DNA of 64,000 nt from Lycorma delicatula (taxonomy: Eukaryota; Arthropoda; Insecta; Hemiptera; Fulgoridae), in assembly GCF_047948215.1 (NCBI RefSeq), contig NC_134465.1, positions 54,323,341 to 54,387,340 of the forward strand. The letters run 5' to 3'. Each line of letters begins with the position of its first letter. The first letter of the stretch is position 1. Positions 1-11,264 of the stretch are shown one piece after another. The translations under genes and the position numbers were made by a program. A model generated the notes under the pieces. That model saw nothing but the letters and a program-made list of their open reading frames with translations. It did no database searches and was not told the origin of the DNA.

Positions 1-469
1 AGAATGAAAAGAACAATGTATATCAGCTGCCAAGTTTTTTGTTTAAATGATGCAATTGAAAGAAAGAAAAAAAATCAGGTCGCTAAATGCAACAACAGGT
101 TATTAAAATTAATCCTTATTTTACTGAAGAAAAAAAAACGAACAGACAGTAAGCGAAGAAATCAAACGGCAACTTCTTTTAAGAAAAGAAAAAAACGAAA
201 AAGAAAACACGCAAAGTATAAAATTAGAAATGATGTGACAGACAGACGGTTGGCTGACCGGTGCAGTGCAGAATATTCAAGCAGTCAAGTTATTCAGCCA
301 GACGAAACGAACGAGAGAGACCGGTCGTTAAAAAGTCACAATCCAACCGGAGCGGTTGGTCGGTAGTGGTTAAGCTTTGAAATAAAATCTGGGTGAAGGT
401 TGACAGCTCTAACTTTGGCTCGCCTCACCTCCCCACGATTAGGTTGCACTAGGACGCGACTTGTTCCCT

Positions 470-555
470 CTTTTGCACGCACGCACGCACGCACGCATGC
501 GCGCGCGCGAACGCACACACATACACACACGCACACACACACACACACACACACA
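470..555. repeat. CG/CA-rich simple repeat
   Basis: A run of cgcacgcac units passes through a short CG alternation into a CA array. The flank at 240-470 is richer in GC than its surroundings but has no frame I can support on either strand. Alternating purine-pyrimidine tracts of this kind can adopt Z-DNA; that is general knowledge, not shown here. Confidence 0.9.
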
Positions 556-824
556 AGTAGATGTCACTCGTGTATGTAATTCTCTCCCTCCTTTTGATTG
601 TTACGAACTTTTCAATATATCTGTAAAGTACATTTACTTATAAGGTAAGAGTTACCAAGAGTATACATCACAGTGTTTATGCAGTTATTGGAAACTCTGA
701 AAAAGAGATGTGAGAAAATCATGTAGAGAGAATTTCACTAAATTTGTTAATATGCATGCACAGAAACAAAAGTTAGGAGGAACGAGAGAGAGACACAAAT
801 AAATAACCCCTTTCGGCACGCCGA
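556..824. other. unassigned AT-rich DNA
   Basis: No reading frame, repeat or RNA gene recognised. Confidence 0.5.
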
Positions 825-1575
825 AAGGCGGAGGTAGATTTTACCGGTGCTAAGTGGGGGGATAAAAAAGTTACAACCTTAAAGATAAGAAAAGCTTCAA
901 ATTTACTCAATACGACAACGGTTGCATGTGAAAAAAGTTTCACATGTTTAGCGTACGACAAGCGCCATCTTCTTACAATTGCCGCAACATTTTGCATTTT
1001 GGACATCCCTTTCCGTAAGAGTTGTAATATCAAAAATTGTTTCAGACAAAAGTTTTAGGTAATGTTTAGAGGACTAAAGACCACTTAAAACCCATTCGAT
1101 ACTGTTCGTATTAACGGAGGTACGACTTTTTTTGTCTTCGAAACCCCATATTTCCACCCCCTAGGCCAATGGTTGGTAATATCAAAAAACTTTACTTAAG
1201 GCCGTTATCCAAAAAATAATAGGAACTTTAAACGAATTCGATATTTTACTTAATAAGAAAATTATAGCTATATTTTGTTTTTCGAAAAAGCCTTCCCATT
1301 TCCACCCCCATGGTCCGATTTTTTCTATTAACGAACTCGACCGAGATTTTAGGGTCGTTATATTTTATGTTTCAATTTGAAAGTGACTGGCGGAAAATTA
1401 CGGCAGTTATTGTGTGCACAAAAAATTGAAATATATATATATATAGAATTTTGAACTGACGAGAGTTTTGGTGTCTGGGGGTGTGAAACGCGAAGATATG
1501 TTGAAATTTTCATGGTAACCATTACAATAGGTAGTAGCTTTCTTATGAAATCTACTTATATCAGGTATTCCCGTA
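825..1575 (+). repeat. R2 interspersed repeat, copy A
   Basis: This stretch matches, in reverse complement, 61950-62960 at the other end of the window over most of its length. Shared blocks include cgatacgacaacggtt-like and agctttcttatgaaatctac sequences and a short TA array. Modules built around 'ccaccccnnnggccaatggttgg' recur inside it, so the unit is partly repetitive. No terminal inverted repeat, poly-A tail or reading frame was found. Its class is unknown. Confidence 0.6.
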
Positions 1576-1689
1576 TAACTATACACTAAACTTCATCGAT
1601 TAAAAAAACAACTTTCTGTACAACTAAAATCACAAATTTATATTTAAATTACAAACCTTAACGAACCATTATTCAAAATGAAAGTTTCC

Positions 1690-2045
1690 TACAATTTTTT
1701 TTCTGTACGTACGTATGTACCTCGTATAACACAAAAACGATTAGCCGTAATACGTTGAAATTTTTGATTGTTGTAATATCTAGTTGTGCACCTCCATTTT
1801 TGATTGCAATCGACTGAACCAAAAGTGTCTATAAAGCCCAAAATCCAAAAAAAAAATTGGATTTGTACTTTTTCTTAAGTGTAGTAATAAGCCTTCAGTG
1901 ACGGCTTTTCAACGATATATCATAGTGGTACTTATTTTCATTGGTTCCAAAGTTATAGTGAAATTAAATTTTAATTAATATTTGGATCTTAGAAGAGGAA
2001 GGGGCACGTCGGTTCGAATCAGACTTTATCTTCTTTCTTTTTTAA

Positions 2046-2078
<33 letters not shown>

Positions 2079-2275
2079 AATATAATTTATTAATAATAAT
2101 TATTAACCTGTGATTGTAAAAAAATGTTTACGATAATTAATAATTCAATTATAATAAAAAAATATCGGAATTTATTTAAAAAAATTAAATTTTACATACT
2201 TTTCACTTAAAATAATGTGTATATGTAATGTAATAGGCGTACAAAGAAATCACGTCGTGCCCACGTTTTTCCATT
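1690..2275 (+). repeat. R1 interspersed repeat, truncated copy
   Basis: Similar to six other segments in the window (17.7, 22.8, 29.9, 31.1, 41.0 and 44.4 kb). The recognisable order is a gtacgtacgtatg block, cgattagccgta, catctagttgtgcacctcc, gcaatcgactgaaccaaaag, ttttcaacgatatatcata, a tRNA B-box-like ggttcgaatc, a poly-T stretch (2041-2072) and a tail containing taataggcgtacaa. The 5' hairpin end of the family is missing here. Confidence 0.7.
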
Positions 2276-3726
2276 TAACACAGTAAACAGAAAAATCAAA
2301 AACGTTTCTTGGGAGGTGATTCTGTAGGTAAATTCGGTTTATTTGTTAATGATAATTTTACAATAAAAACTTATCCATAAAAAAAAAATCTTGGGTAACT
2401 TTTTTCTTGCATCATTACTTTTCTACTATATAAGAATAAATAATAACCAAATGCAGGAAAGTAATACAACTTTGCTGTCCGATTTTTATTAAGAGATGTT
2501 AGAAATATCCAATAAAAGCTGTATGTACGAAAATACAGATAAAAAATACGATCAACCAAAACAAATTAAAAGACCTTTTTCGATATTTTAACAACAACGC
2601 TACTACCTTGTTAATAACAATAGTATACCAAGGTACTTCTCACCTGGAAAATTGTGGTTCGAAATCCAGTCTCGGTAAACATATTTCACAAGCTAAATAT
2701 TATATTCTGATACAAAAATCTTTTTATAATATACGAAAAAGTACATCAACCAATCGAGAATCAAAATCGATGTGTTTTATTCCCCATTATTTTATTTAAA
2801 AGTTATTAAAACAAAATAAAATGAATTCAGATGCTAGTAATAAAATGACGGAATAAGATTTAAAAAAACTTATTAAAAATTATTATAATAACGATAAAAT
2901 AAGTATAACTAAAGCCACCACCTATGTCTTCATTAAGCTTAAAATTCACACGGATTATCTTGTCCGTCAACCAGTTCACACAATACAACACGACAAGCAA
3001 CGGTAAAATAAAACATCAAAATCTATAATCGATTATAATAATGAGAATTTATTCGTAACAATATTATTACTTTGTTATATTAATGAATTACGGGAACAGA
3101 GAAATGAAAATGAAATTCAAGTAACAAAAAACAATACATTTATTTTCAATTAAACTACAATTTCCAGTTAATTAATTCAGTAATAAAACGTGGAGAACAT
3201 AAATACAAGAAGCAACAAGGTTAAGGTCAAAAGCAAATGAAGACGACTCTCATGGATAATTCAGTTAAATGCGATGATGACACGAGATAACGGCTTCAGC
3301 TGGGAGAAATCTCACTTTTTTATAGATACAATCAGTTTTATATACTTACATGCATACGAAAGCGCTCAGTATAACATTGTTATTGTTATAATACACATAC
3401 ATTTATACCCCATTAAACACAGAACAAAATTAACTAAGATAAAAAAAATAAAAATAAATTAAATTAAATAAAAAACATTCGGTTACATCGTCCGGTGAAA
3501 TCTGACTTAAGTACGTACTGTTAATTTTTTTTTATTATTAATTCTTTCACTTTTAAATAAAATAAATGGGTTCATTAAAAAAAAAGTGATAAAAGAAATC
3601 GAAATAAAACATTATACTTCTTCGTAAACAAACTAAAAAAAAAACAAAAAAACAAATACATCTTCATAAATTCCTACCAACGTAATAGATTCAAAAAAGA
3701 ACATATCGAACATTAATCATAAACGA
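2276..3726. other. AT-rich DNA; possible 3' untranslated region on minus strand
   Basis: No independent gene. If the exon at 3727-3888 is real, 3530-3726 would be its 3' untranslated region: a minus-strand AATAAA lies near 3531-3536, about 190 bases past the stop codon. A B-box-like ggttcgaaatcc near 2655 has no folded tRNA around it. Confidence 0.35.
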
Positions 3727-3888
3727 TTACTTTACTGACACTATTAGAATTTCTAATTCTTCTTCGGTCCATCCAGGATAAATCCGATGGAATTTTCCGG
3801 ATTTACCATCCCACCTACCTTGAATGAATACGCCGGGGCGATCAGGGGGTATCGTCAATTGTTTTCGTTTACCTACAACCGTGATCCT
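3727..3888 (-). CDS. putative terminal coding exon, unknown protein
   Basis: On the minus strand a frame of 53 codons runs from 3888 to a TAA at 3727-3729. It is preceded by an acceptor-like tract ending in tttatttag at 3889. The peptide begins RITVVGKRKQLTIPPDRPG and ends WTEEELEILIVSVK. It is rich in Trp, Gly, Pro and charged residues, unlike the Lys/Asn/Phe/Ile frames that AT-rich noise yields, and its GC content exceeds the flanks. A minus-strand AATAAA follows about 190 bases downstream. There is no ATG, so it would be the last exon of a gene whose other exons I did not find. The decayed transposase next to it at 3925-4815 lies on the opposite strand, and the peptide resembles none of the transposase motifs seen here. 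I do not recognise the family. It could also be a processed or captured exon fragment. Confidence 0.45.
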   Translation of the reverse strand, partial: RITVVGKRKQLTIPPDRPGVFIQGRWDGKSGKFHRIYPGWTEEELEILIVSVK

Positions 3889-3924
3889 CTAAATAAAGAT
3901 TTCAATAAACACTGGTATTAGTAG

Positions 3925-4815
3925 TTTAAAGATACCGGAAATGTAGTACACAAAAAATTTGCCGGCATACATCCCGTCTCCGATGAAGTTGTGGATCGAG
4001 TAAGAGAAATCTTTCAGAGAAGTCCTGGTAAATCGATTTGCGCTAGTTTAGAACTGAGAATAACGCAACTGACAATCGTGAAGGTTCTACAAATTCATGC
4101 ATACAAAATTCAGTCGGTGCGTGTAACTGAAGATGACGATAAAAACCTCGCAGTTACAGTTTTATCGAACACATTCTTTACAAAGTGAACGAAGATGAAG
4201 CGTTTTTATTAAAAGTAACCTTCTCTAAGGAAAGCTACCTTCCATGTTTTTGTTCACGTTAACCGTCATAACTGTCGGATCTGGAACAGCAAGAATTCTC
4301 AAGCAATTTGATAAACACAACGTGGTAGCCCAAAAATTAACGTTTGTTGTGCGTTGACCGATTAGGAAGTGATCAGACCGTTCTTCTTCACCGAGCCAAC
4401 GTTTTTTAGCGCCAATTATCTAGAAACATTACACGAGTATGCGGACCACAAACTGAACATCGGCAACCGGACCGTTTACTTCCAGTAATATGGAGCACCA
4501 CCATACTGGGGTTTATATGTTACGGACTACCTACATGAACAATCTCCTCGATGTTTATTTAGTCGTGACGGACCAATCTCCTAGCCGCATCGATCCTCTA
4601 GATTTACGCGTCGATTTTTTTTTCAGGTGTTTGTCAAAGACAGAGAGTGTACGCAACGAAGGTTTTCAACATCAATAAACTAAAAGGAATCGCAGGTGTA
4701 ATTAACGGAATAACTTCGGATACTCTTCGTAAAGTGTGACATGAAGCTGAATATCTCGGGTAGACGTTTTACACGCCACAAAAGGTGCTCGTGTGGAACA
4801 TGCTTGAAGTTTATA
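3925..4815 (+). pseudogene. decayed Tc1/mariner transposase (DDE_3 type)
   Basis: Translation in shifting frames gives the layout of the transposase at 5203-6275. An N-terminal helix-turn-helix remnant (VREIFQRSPGKSICASL at 3994 onward) is followed by a block like HVNRHNCRIWNSKN (about 4240-4300). Next come a FFFTEPTFFSANYLETL block (near 4380-4430) and a region corresponding to the second catalytic aspartate, where a stop and loss of the QDGAPPH signature are seen (YGAPPYW, near 4490). A WPHRSS remnant of the third catalytic motif comes last, near 4600. Several frameshifts and stops show it is dead. The right terminus may lie near 4868-4876 (atcaccctg), but no left inverted repeat was found. 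Confidence 0.7.
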
Positions 4816-5026
4816 AGTACACAGCTTGTTATTTTTTTATTTGCGCATAAAATGCGTTGAATTTATGATCACCCTGTTGTATATAATTGTCCATCTAAAA
4901 TTAAATACCAGCAATCTATCTAACACCATCTATACTAATATCACAATACGTATAATCTATACCATTCCACCCAAACCTTAAAACCACGTAACATTGCTGT
5001 CCAATTCGTTAACGATTTCATCAATA

Positions 5027-6390
5027 CAGGGTTATCATAAAAGAAAGGGGCGGTTTCAGTAATTTATAGGAAGATTGTAAGGAAATTTCTAGATGTTATA
5101 TTGGTATCCCCGAAAGCCTCCAACCCAAAAGTTTGTTTATCAGCAGTTGTAACCACAACGTCAGTTCTTGTACTGTTGTTGCGGTGAGTTTAGTGAGTTA
5201 CTATGTTCTCGGATAAAGTCAAAGCAAAGTGTATTTTATTGATGGCCGAATTAAAATCCGTAATTTTAGTTCGACGTGAATTCGGAAGAGATCCACCACA
5301 CAAAAATAACATAACACGTCGGTTCAAACGATTCGAAGAAACCGGATCGGTTAAGAAACAGAAATCAACCGGCAGACCAAGTATACCAGACGAAACGGTT
5401 GAACTAATTAGACGATCGGCAATTAGAAATCCTGGGAAGTCCATCCCCCGTCGAAACGTCGGATTAGGTATTCCAAAATCAACAGTTCACAAAGTTTTAC
5501 GTAAAAAACTGAAATTACACGCTTATAAAATCCAGATACTGCAGGAATTGAAACCCGATGATGGTGTAAAACGTTATGATTTCGCTGTTGAAATGTTAAC
5601 GTTTAACATTTAAGTGAAAACACAATAAGATAGAATAATAGACAGAATAAGTGAAAACGAATCATTTGTAGATGATATAATTTTTACAGACGAAGCTATA
5701 TTCCGTGTGAATGGATGCGTTAACAGACACAATTCACGAATATGGGGCTGTGAAAACCCACACGCAATTATTGAGAAACAACGCGATTCGCCTAAAGTTA
5801 ATGTTTGGTGTGGTGTGATGAAAAATCGTGTAATAGGGCCTTTCTTCTTTGTTGAAAAAACAATTAATGGAGGTGTGTATCTTGACATGTTAACCGATTA
5901 TTGCTTTCCTCAGCCGGATGAACTCGAAAACATTCATCGACTTCATTTCCAACAAGATGGTGCTCCCCCGCACTTCAATGCATCGGTCATGGACGCTTTG
6001 AACGAAAAATTTGGAGAGCGATGGATAGGCCGGCAAGGACCCGTACTTTGGCCTCCAAGGAGTCCAGACCTGACACCTTGCGATTTTTTCTTGTGGGGGT
6101 ACATCTAAAGAGTTGTTTACAAACAAAAAATTCGCGACCTAAACCACTTAAAAACAGGATTAATGAAGCAATGACAACCATTAACGAAGAAATGTTAACT
6201 AATGTTTGGAGAGAAGTTGAGTATCGTTTGGACATTTGTCGAGCGACTAAGGGCGCACATATTGAAATTTATTAATTATGTAAAAAAATGTTTGAGACGA
6301 CAAATTTGAAAAATAAAACACAAAATGTAAGTAATTCTGTTTTAATTTAAACCATGTTCAAAACCGCACCATTCTTTTATGATAACCCTG
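5027..6390 (+). mobile_element. Tc1/mariner-superfamily element, copy 1
   Basis: The element starts cagggttatcataaaag at 5027 and ends with the inverted counterpart cttttatgataaccctg at 6390. It is flanked by TA dinucleotides at 5025-5026 and 6391-6392, the TA target duplication expected of this superfamily. The inverted repeats stay similar for about 30 bases (…gcggttt). The length is 1364 bp. A second copy lies in opposite orientation at 47856-49101. The interior holds one transposase gene. Confidence 0.9.
5203..6275 (+). pseudogene. transposase of copy 1, interrupted
   Basis: The gene encodes a DDE transposase that would cut and paste the element through its inverted ends. ATG at 5203 opens a 136-codon frame with paired helix-turn-helix segments (HTH of the DUF4817-like type, RRFKRFEETGSV near residue 45). 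The catalytic half continues in the same frame after a stop: FTDEA (first Asp, near 5687), FQQDGAPPHF (second Asp, near 5950) and WPPRSPDLTPCDFFLWG (third Asp, near 6050-6100). I count 41 residues between the second and third aspartates, a spacing reported for rosa-like (DD41D) mariners; that placement is inference. Defects visible against copy 2 are a 42 bp insertion carrying stops near 5607-5650, a Lys-to-stop change after WGYI, and loss of one A in an A-run near 6150 that shifts the last 45 codons. Confidence 0.85.
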
Positions 6391-6523
6391 TACAATATGG
6401 ACGAATGTAGCATATAACTTTTTGTAATACCATTAACAACAAATCCCCATAGTAGAATAAGTCCACAAAAAAAAAATTACGACACATTTAACTAATTTCT
6501 TTGGTAGATTGAAAACCGAGTGA

Positions 6524-6625
6524 TTTCTCCGTGGTGGAGTGGTATCGACACGGCCTTTGATCCCGAGGTTACGTGTTCGAGTCCCGATCAGGCGTAGCGC
6601 TCATCCACGCTATAAAACTCATTAT
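6524..6625 (+). repeat. tRNA-Glu-like SINE (S2), copy a
   Basis: The segment contains ctccgtggtggagtggta (A-box region) and gtgttcgagtcccgatcagg (B box and T-arm), then acgctataaaactca. The same order occurs at 10110-10195 and, on the minus strand, at 54640-54732. The bases where the acceptor stem should be do not pair, so it is a tRNA-derived repeat, not a functional tRNA. Confidence 0.6.
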
Positions 6626-8257
6626 TATCTATCATAGTTATTATTTATTGAGCGTCGAACTATTATGTGAAACAATATGTGATAACAAAAAAAAAATGTT
6701 AATAGTTGACAATTATCCCACAATATGTAGTTAGAAATTCTATGAATTTAATTTTGCTAACAATGAATATATTTTGGACACGTTAACGGTAAACACTCTA
6801 CCCGTAACTATTACAAATTCGGCTTCCTGCCATTCTTGAATGATATTTGGACAATCAAACCGATCCCAAAATCTATATAATGAGCTCACCTCACACAGTT
6901 ATATATTAAAAAAGAAATAATTGTCTAGAGATTTCTATTTTATGTGAACATCATCCACATTTTTGAAACGACTTAATATGTTGCGGCTTTCATTGTTTCC
7001 GCGGTCATCCCAGTTCCCTCCTTCCTACAGGTGTTTACCTTAATATAAACAATTTATATAATATCTTAAAAAGATTTTTTTTTAAATCCATATTACGATA
7101 GATATTGTAATATTACAGACTAAGTTTCTTTATTGGATTAGTCTAGATCAAGTAGACTGTGCAATACTGAAACTTTTTAAATAACTTTATTAAGAAATAA
7201 GAACAGATACAAAAACTGGAAAAAAGAGACAGAAAAAAATAAGTATTTGAAAATTATCGGAGTAAAAATATTATGAGAAATAACAAGTTACGAAACCCAA
7301 TGAATCTCATTTAATGGAAAAATACTACATATATAAATATTATACATATAAAGCAAAATCGTGAGAAGCATAAATAAACTTATCGATGAAATGTCTACCG
7401 CATGAAACAAAAAAAATGTTCTACTTAATGGCAAAACAATTTCATAAAGTTAATGATAAACATTGTAAAATATTACAATTTTTCGTTAATTAAAAATCTG
7501 TCTACAACAATTATTTATTGGCAAAAGACCTAACACTGAACAAAAGAAATTCATTTTGTTTTTTTTTTTAAGTAGTCCTGAAATTTAATATTGAATGTTT
7601 AACGGAAATATACGTAGTGATAATAATTGTTTAACAACGCGCTTAGTTATTCATTAATACTTTCATAATGAAACACAACTGTTTGATCTAATAAATAAAC
7701 TAATGAAAATTTAAGATCGCGTCCAAAAATTTCACATTACTGACAAGATATTAATAGGAATAAGTTCATGCAAATAGCAAAAGCACGTATACTTAATAAG
7801 TATATAGCAACGCTTTTATGTAGGTAAAATTTTATCTACAAATTCGAAGAATGACTTTTTGTATTGCCGAAACCGAATTTTATAATCCCATAAAGAAATA
7901 TCTTTAACGATATGCAGACCCAAAGGCAGATAATAAAAATTAAAAGTCTGGCTTCATAATAAATCAACTAATTTTGATAAGAATCTATAATCAATATTAC
8001 GAAAAATAAATGGACCAAGGACATCTTCCTGAGGTATCCTTCGATTTTCCTCGACATAAAAATATGCGGAAATAAACCAAATTCTAATTGTGTTGCACAG
8101 AAAAATAATCCAGACTTCCTTAATGAATATTTTATCAAAAAAGAAACATAATAAATTGTTATAATATAATCTGATTTTTATATTTCATACACAGTCAACT
8201 CTATTTTTGTTCTTTCTATTTCTTTAGTTTTTCTTACTTACTTTCATTTTTTCTTTA
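6626..8257. other. unassigned AT-rich DNA
   Basis: No gene or recognisable element. Only short, low-complexity frames are present. Confidence 0.5.
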
Positions 8258-8259
8258 TA

Positions 8260-8945
8260 CAGAGTGATTCAAGAAGAATGGAACAAATTTTCGGCACATG
8301 TTCTATTTGTGATAATAGTAAAGACGGTTCAAATAAGCGTAGGTTCAGAAACGCTTCGTTAGCGAGTGTCGTCTAGCGAAAGATTTCACCCTAATTTTTG
8401 CACCTTCGATAATATTAAACCAGATTGTAATTGTTGTGACCAAAATTAAGTGGTTTTATATGAAATCTGACATGTAAATAAAAGTTCCTAGAACTGTATT
8501 TATAGTAGCTTTAGAAATCTGGGGTAAAAGACAACATATTGGAGTCAGAAAACATATTATTTTATATATTATGTAAAATAGTTGTGTTAAATAAACACAT
8601 AAATCTTTTAAATAATCTTGTAGAGAATTTTATTTTCAGTAAAATGCTACAGTACCCCTTCTCCTCACCAGATTTCTCGAAAACTACTAATATAGTTCTA
8701 GAATCTATTCTTTTTTTTCACTTTTTCATGTCATCATATAAAACCAATTTATTTACTCTTTAATTAGGGTCCCAAAAATTATAATTTGGCTTAATTTTAC
8801 CGAAGGATCAAGAATCATGGCGAAATCTTTCCGTAACGAAGCGTTTCCGAATCTAGATTTATATAAACTTTGTTCTTTATTTTCATTAGTAGAACATGTC
8901 CTTAAAGTTAATAAATAGGGTATTATTTATTATAGCAAAAGTAAG
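8260..8945. mobile_element. foldback-type element F1
   Basis: Imperfect inverted arms of about 130 bases lie at 8260-8395 and 8812-8945. Both contain acatgttct, a ggttcagaaacgcttcgtta-like block and gaaagatttc, in opposite orientation. The left end follows TA and reads cagagtgattcaag, a terminus seen elsewhere in the window. The ~415 base centre has no supported gene. Non-autonomous foldback DNA transposon is the likely class. Confidence 0.55.
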
Positions 8946-9721
8946 TCAATTCATCGTTTAAAATTTTAAACGAGGGATGTCGATAACACCCACACCCAGA
9001 AAATAGTATATATTTAATTTCTTTCTATCAAATTGAATCCTAAAATATCTCTTACGAATCTTTAAATGTCAAGAACAGTGAAGTTTTTTAAATCCAATTT
9101 TGAAACTATAAAAAATATTCATTATTTTTTATTATATATATATATATATATATTCTGATTAAATAAAGAATAACGAAATTATTTTAAATTAGGTCTTCAA
9201 TAAATTACAAAATAGAATAATAATAATAAATTAATAGTATTCAAAATGCTTCATTTATTTTATTATCACTCAATAATTAATAAGTAAATAGACACGTAAA
9301 GTTCAATAACTTACCGAGAGAACCGTATATTAAATTAATTTCAATGACTAAAAAATAGATAAAAAGTATTTCCTTTTTAATACCAGTGAATTAATTAAAC
9401 ATTTTACTAACTTAAGAACGGATAAAAACGTACGGTTCAAAATTAAATCCAATGACAAGGCTTAACTGATTAAAATTAGTCGTGAACTTACAGTGGTTTA
9501 CATTTATATAATGTGTCCAATTTTGTACTACGTGATATTACAATTATCAAAATACGTGTACCACCATAAGTAGATAAACGGAGTACGGTATGGTAGACAA
9601 AAGCTGTGCAATAATTTCACATTAAAATGTATCCACGTAGACTGATTTTAGGATTACATTGTTACAGTAAGATTAATGAAACAGCCTGCTTCTATGACTG
9701 GATTTTAACGGCAAGATAATA
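8946..9721. other. unassigned AT-rich DNA with a short TA array
   Basis: A TA array lies at 9131-9153. Otherwise nothing recognised. Confidence 0.5.
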
Positions 9722-10109
9722 CAGAGTGATTCAAATACGACTTCACAATTTTAAAAGTCGTATAGAATCTGTTTACCACAAACACTTACATAAATGAGTT
9801 GTCATTTTAAAGGAAAACTCAAGTTTTTCTCATAATTGTTTTGTTTCGACAGTATTCTTAATGAAAAAAAACAGCCCGTACGATTTAACTTTGTTAACAG
9901 TACGCCATCAGAAACATGCTCCAGAAATTTAAGTGGATTTTCTCTTCCCGAAATCCTAATGTTAGGAGAATACTTATCTCTGATATAGCGTCATTACGAA
10001 AAATTCCTAATTTCCAAAAAAAACCTTCGTTTACCAGATTTACTATAACTATTATAAATACAGTAAACCGGTTTATATTTCTACAAAGAATTCACAACGA
10101 CCCATCAAA
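9722..10109. other. possible transposon end, otherwise unassigned
   Basis: At 9720-9735 a TA is followed by cagagtgattcaa, matching the left end of F1 at 8260. No partner end or transposase was found in the following 400 bases. Confidence 0.3.
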
Positions 10110-10195
10110 TCTCCGTGGTGTACTGGTAGCGTACCGTCCTTTCACCAGGAGGTTCCGGGTTCGAATCCCGGTCAGGCACGGTATTTTTCAGACGC
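10110..10195 (+). repeat. tRNA-Glu-like SINE (S2), copy b
   Basis: This is the best preserved copy: ggtgtactggtagcgta (A box), cctttcacc (anticodon loop, TTC as in tRNA-Glu) and a perfect T-arm ccggg-ttcgaat-cccgg, then acgctacaaaattca. The 5' side (tctccg) does not pair with the 3' side (tcaggca), so no acceptor stem forms. It is a tRNA-like head, not a confident tRNA gene. Confidence 0.65.
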
Positions 10196-10450
10196 TACAA
10201 AATTCAATTTCCGTATTCCCACGTACAAGCTTCAAAATCATCTACGGTGAAATAATGAATCAAACAATTCATCGTTACAAAAACAGAAATTCGCATCGGT
10301 AATTTTTTCTAGATAGTTTTTCAATTATTTCAGATTCAAAGGTTTTCATACATGCTGGAAAGTCGTATGTTGAATGCGTGTTTCACAAAAAGCACGCCGT
10401 ATTGATTAATGAGGATAATACGCAAAGCTATCGTTAACCTGTTTATAACT

Positions 10451-10750
10451 TCTTCCTTCTTTTTCCTGTTTAGCCTCCAGTAATTACCTTTCAGGTAATA
10501 CTTCAGAGGATGAATGAGTATGGTATGTATGAGTGTAAATGAAGCGTAGTCGTGTACAGTCTCAGTTCGACCATTCCTGAGATGTGTGGTTAATTGAAAC
10601 CCTATCACCAAAGAACACCGGTATCCACGATCTAGTAGTATTCAAATTCGTGTTAAAATATCTGACTTTACTAGGACCTGGACGCTGGAACTCTCTACTT
10701 CCAAATCAGCTGATTTTGGAAGACGCGTTCACCACTAGACCAACCCGTTG
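10451..10750 (-). repeat. SINE S1, copy A
   Basis: A near full-length minus-strand copy of the main SINE (about 285-300 bp). The A box (ggtctagtgg), a ccaaatcagctgattt-like core with one extra T, a ggatccgtgtt-like middle and a poly-A-rich 3' end are present. An imperfect target duplication (ttaaccNgttta) lies at 10434-10445 and 10754-10765. Confidence 0.8.
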
Positions 10751-11264
10751 GGTTTAACCGGTTTAACTGTAATATCAAAAACACATGGGTGATTTGAAGA
10801 CGGATCATGCCGAAAGAACGGTCCCGTAAGATTCTGATACCAAAGATAAAATTCTAGATCTGTTTGGTGGATTCTGCCTAGAGCGGGTGCAAAAATTACT
10901 TTTAACTGTAGATCACGGATTTCCCTTCATGAAATAAAAACACACACTTGGCGTGCTGGCATTAATACACGTAACAATTTTGCTAGTTCACCTGTCGAAC
11001 GCCGGTAATACTCGGGATGAAAAACTTCATTAACTAGAAAGTGAAACCTCAATCGACTGTTTTAGTACATGAAATTTACTTTTATACGCCTTTAAAGTTG
11101 TGAAAGTGAATGGAGAAAATTCTTAAAACCCGAGTCTTAAATCGAGAAAAAACGATCGATTAGCGAGGGAGCCCTAATGAATTGATGAACCGATCACTAA
11201 TCGAGCGACTACAAGAGGCCCCAACTCACGCATCCACTGTAGCTTATAATTGCCGTTTATCGAA
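10751..11264. other. unidentified, moderately GC-rich DNA
   Basis: Plus-strand translation gives a short stretch resembling protein (ITFNCRSRISLHEIKTHTWR near 10890-10950), but it is broken by stops on both sides. It may be decayed element sequence; I cannot assign it. Confidence 0.3.

Noticed and set aside
4..366. 120-codon Lys/Arg/Asn-rich frame
   Set aside because: Composition follows A-rich DNA, it has no domain, and it is not more protein-like than chance frames nearby.
2640..2700. tRNA-like ggttcgaaatccagtctcgg
   Set aside because: No A box or stems at the required distances.
5610..6235. Several 78-92 codon minus-strand frames
   Set aside because: Antisense shadows of the mariner transposase.
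10110..10195. Functional tRNA-Glu gene
   Set aside because: The T-arm and TTC anticodon are good, but the two acceptor sides do not pair, and the same head plus extension recurs elsewhere.
10336..10611. 91-codon minus frame with LTTHLRNGRTETVHDYASF
   Set aside because: Translation of SINE S1; the same peptide recurs at other S1 copies (13094, 24.99 kb).
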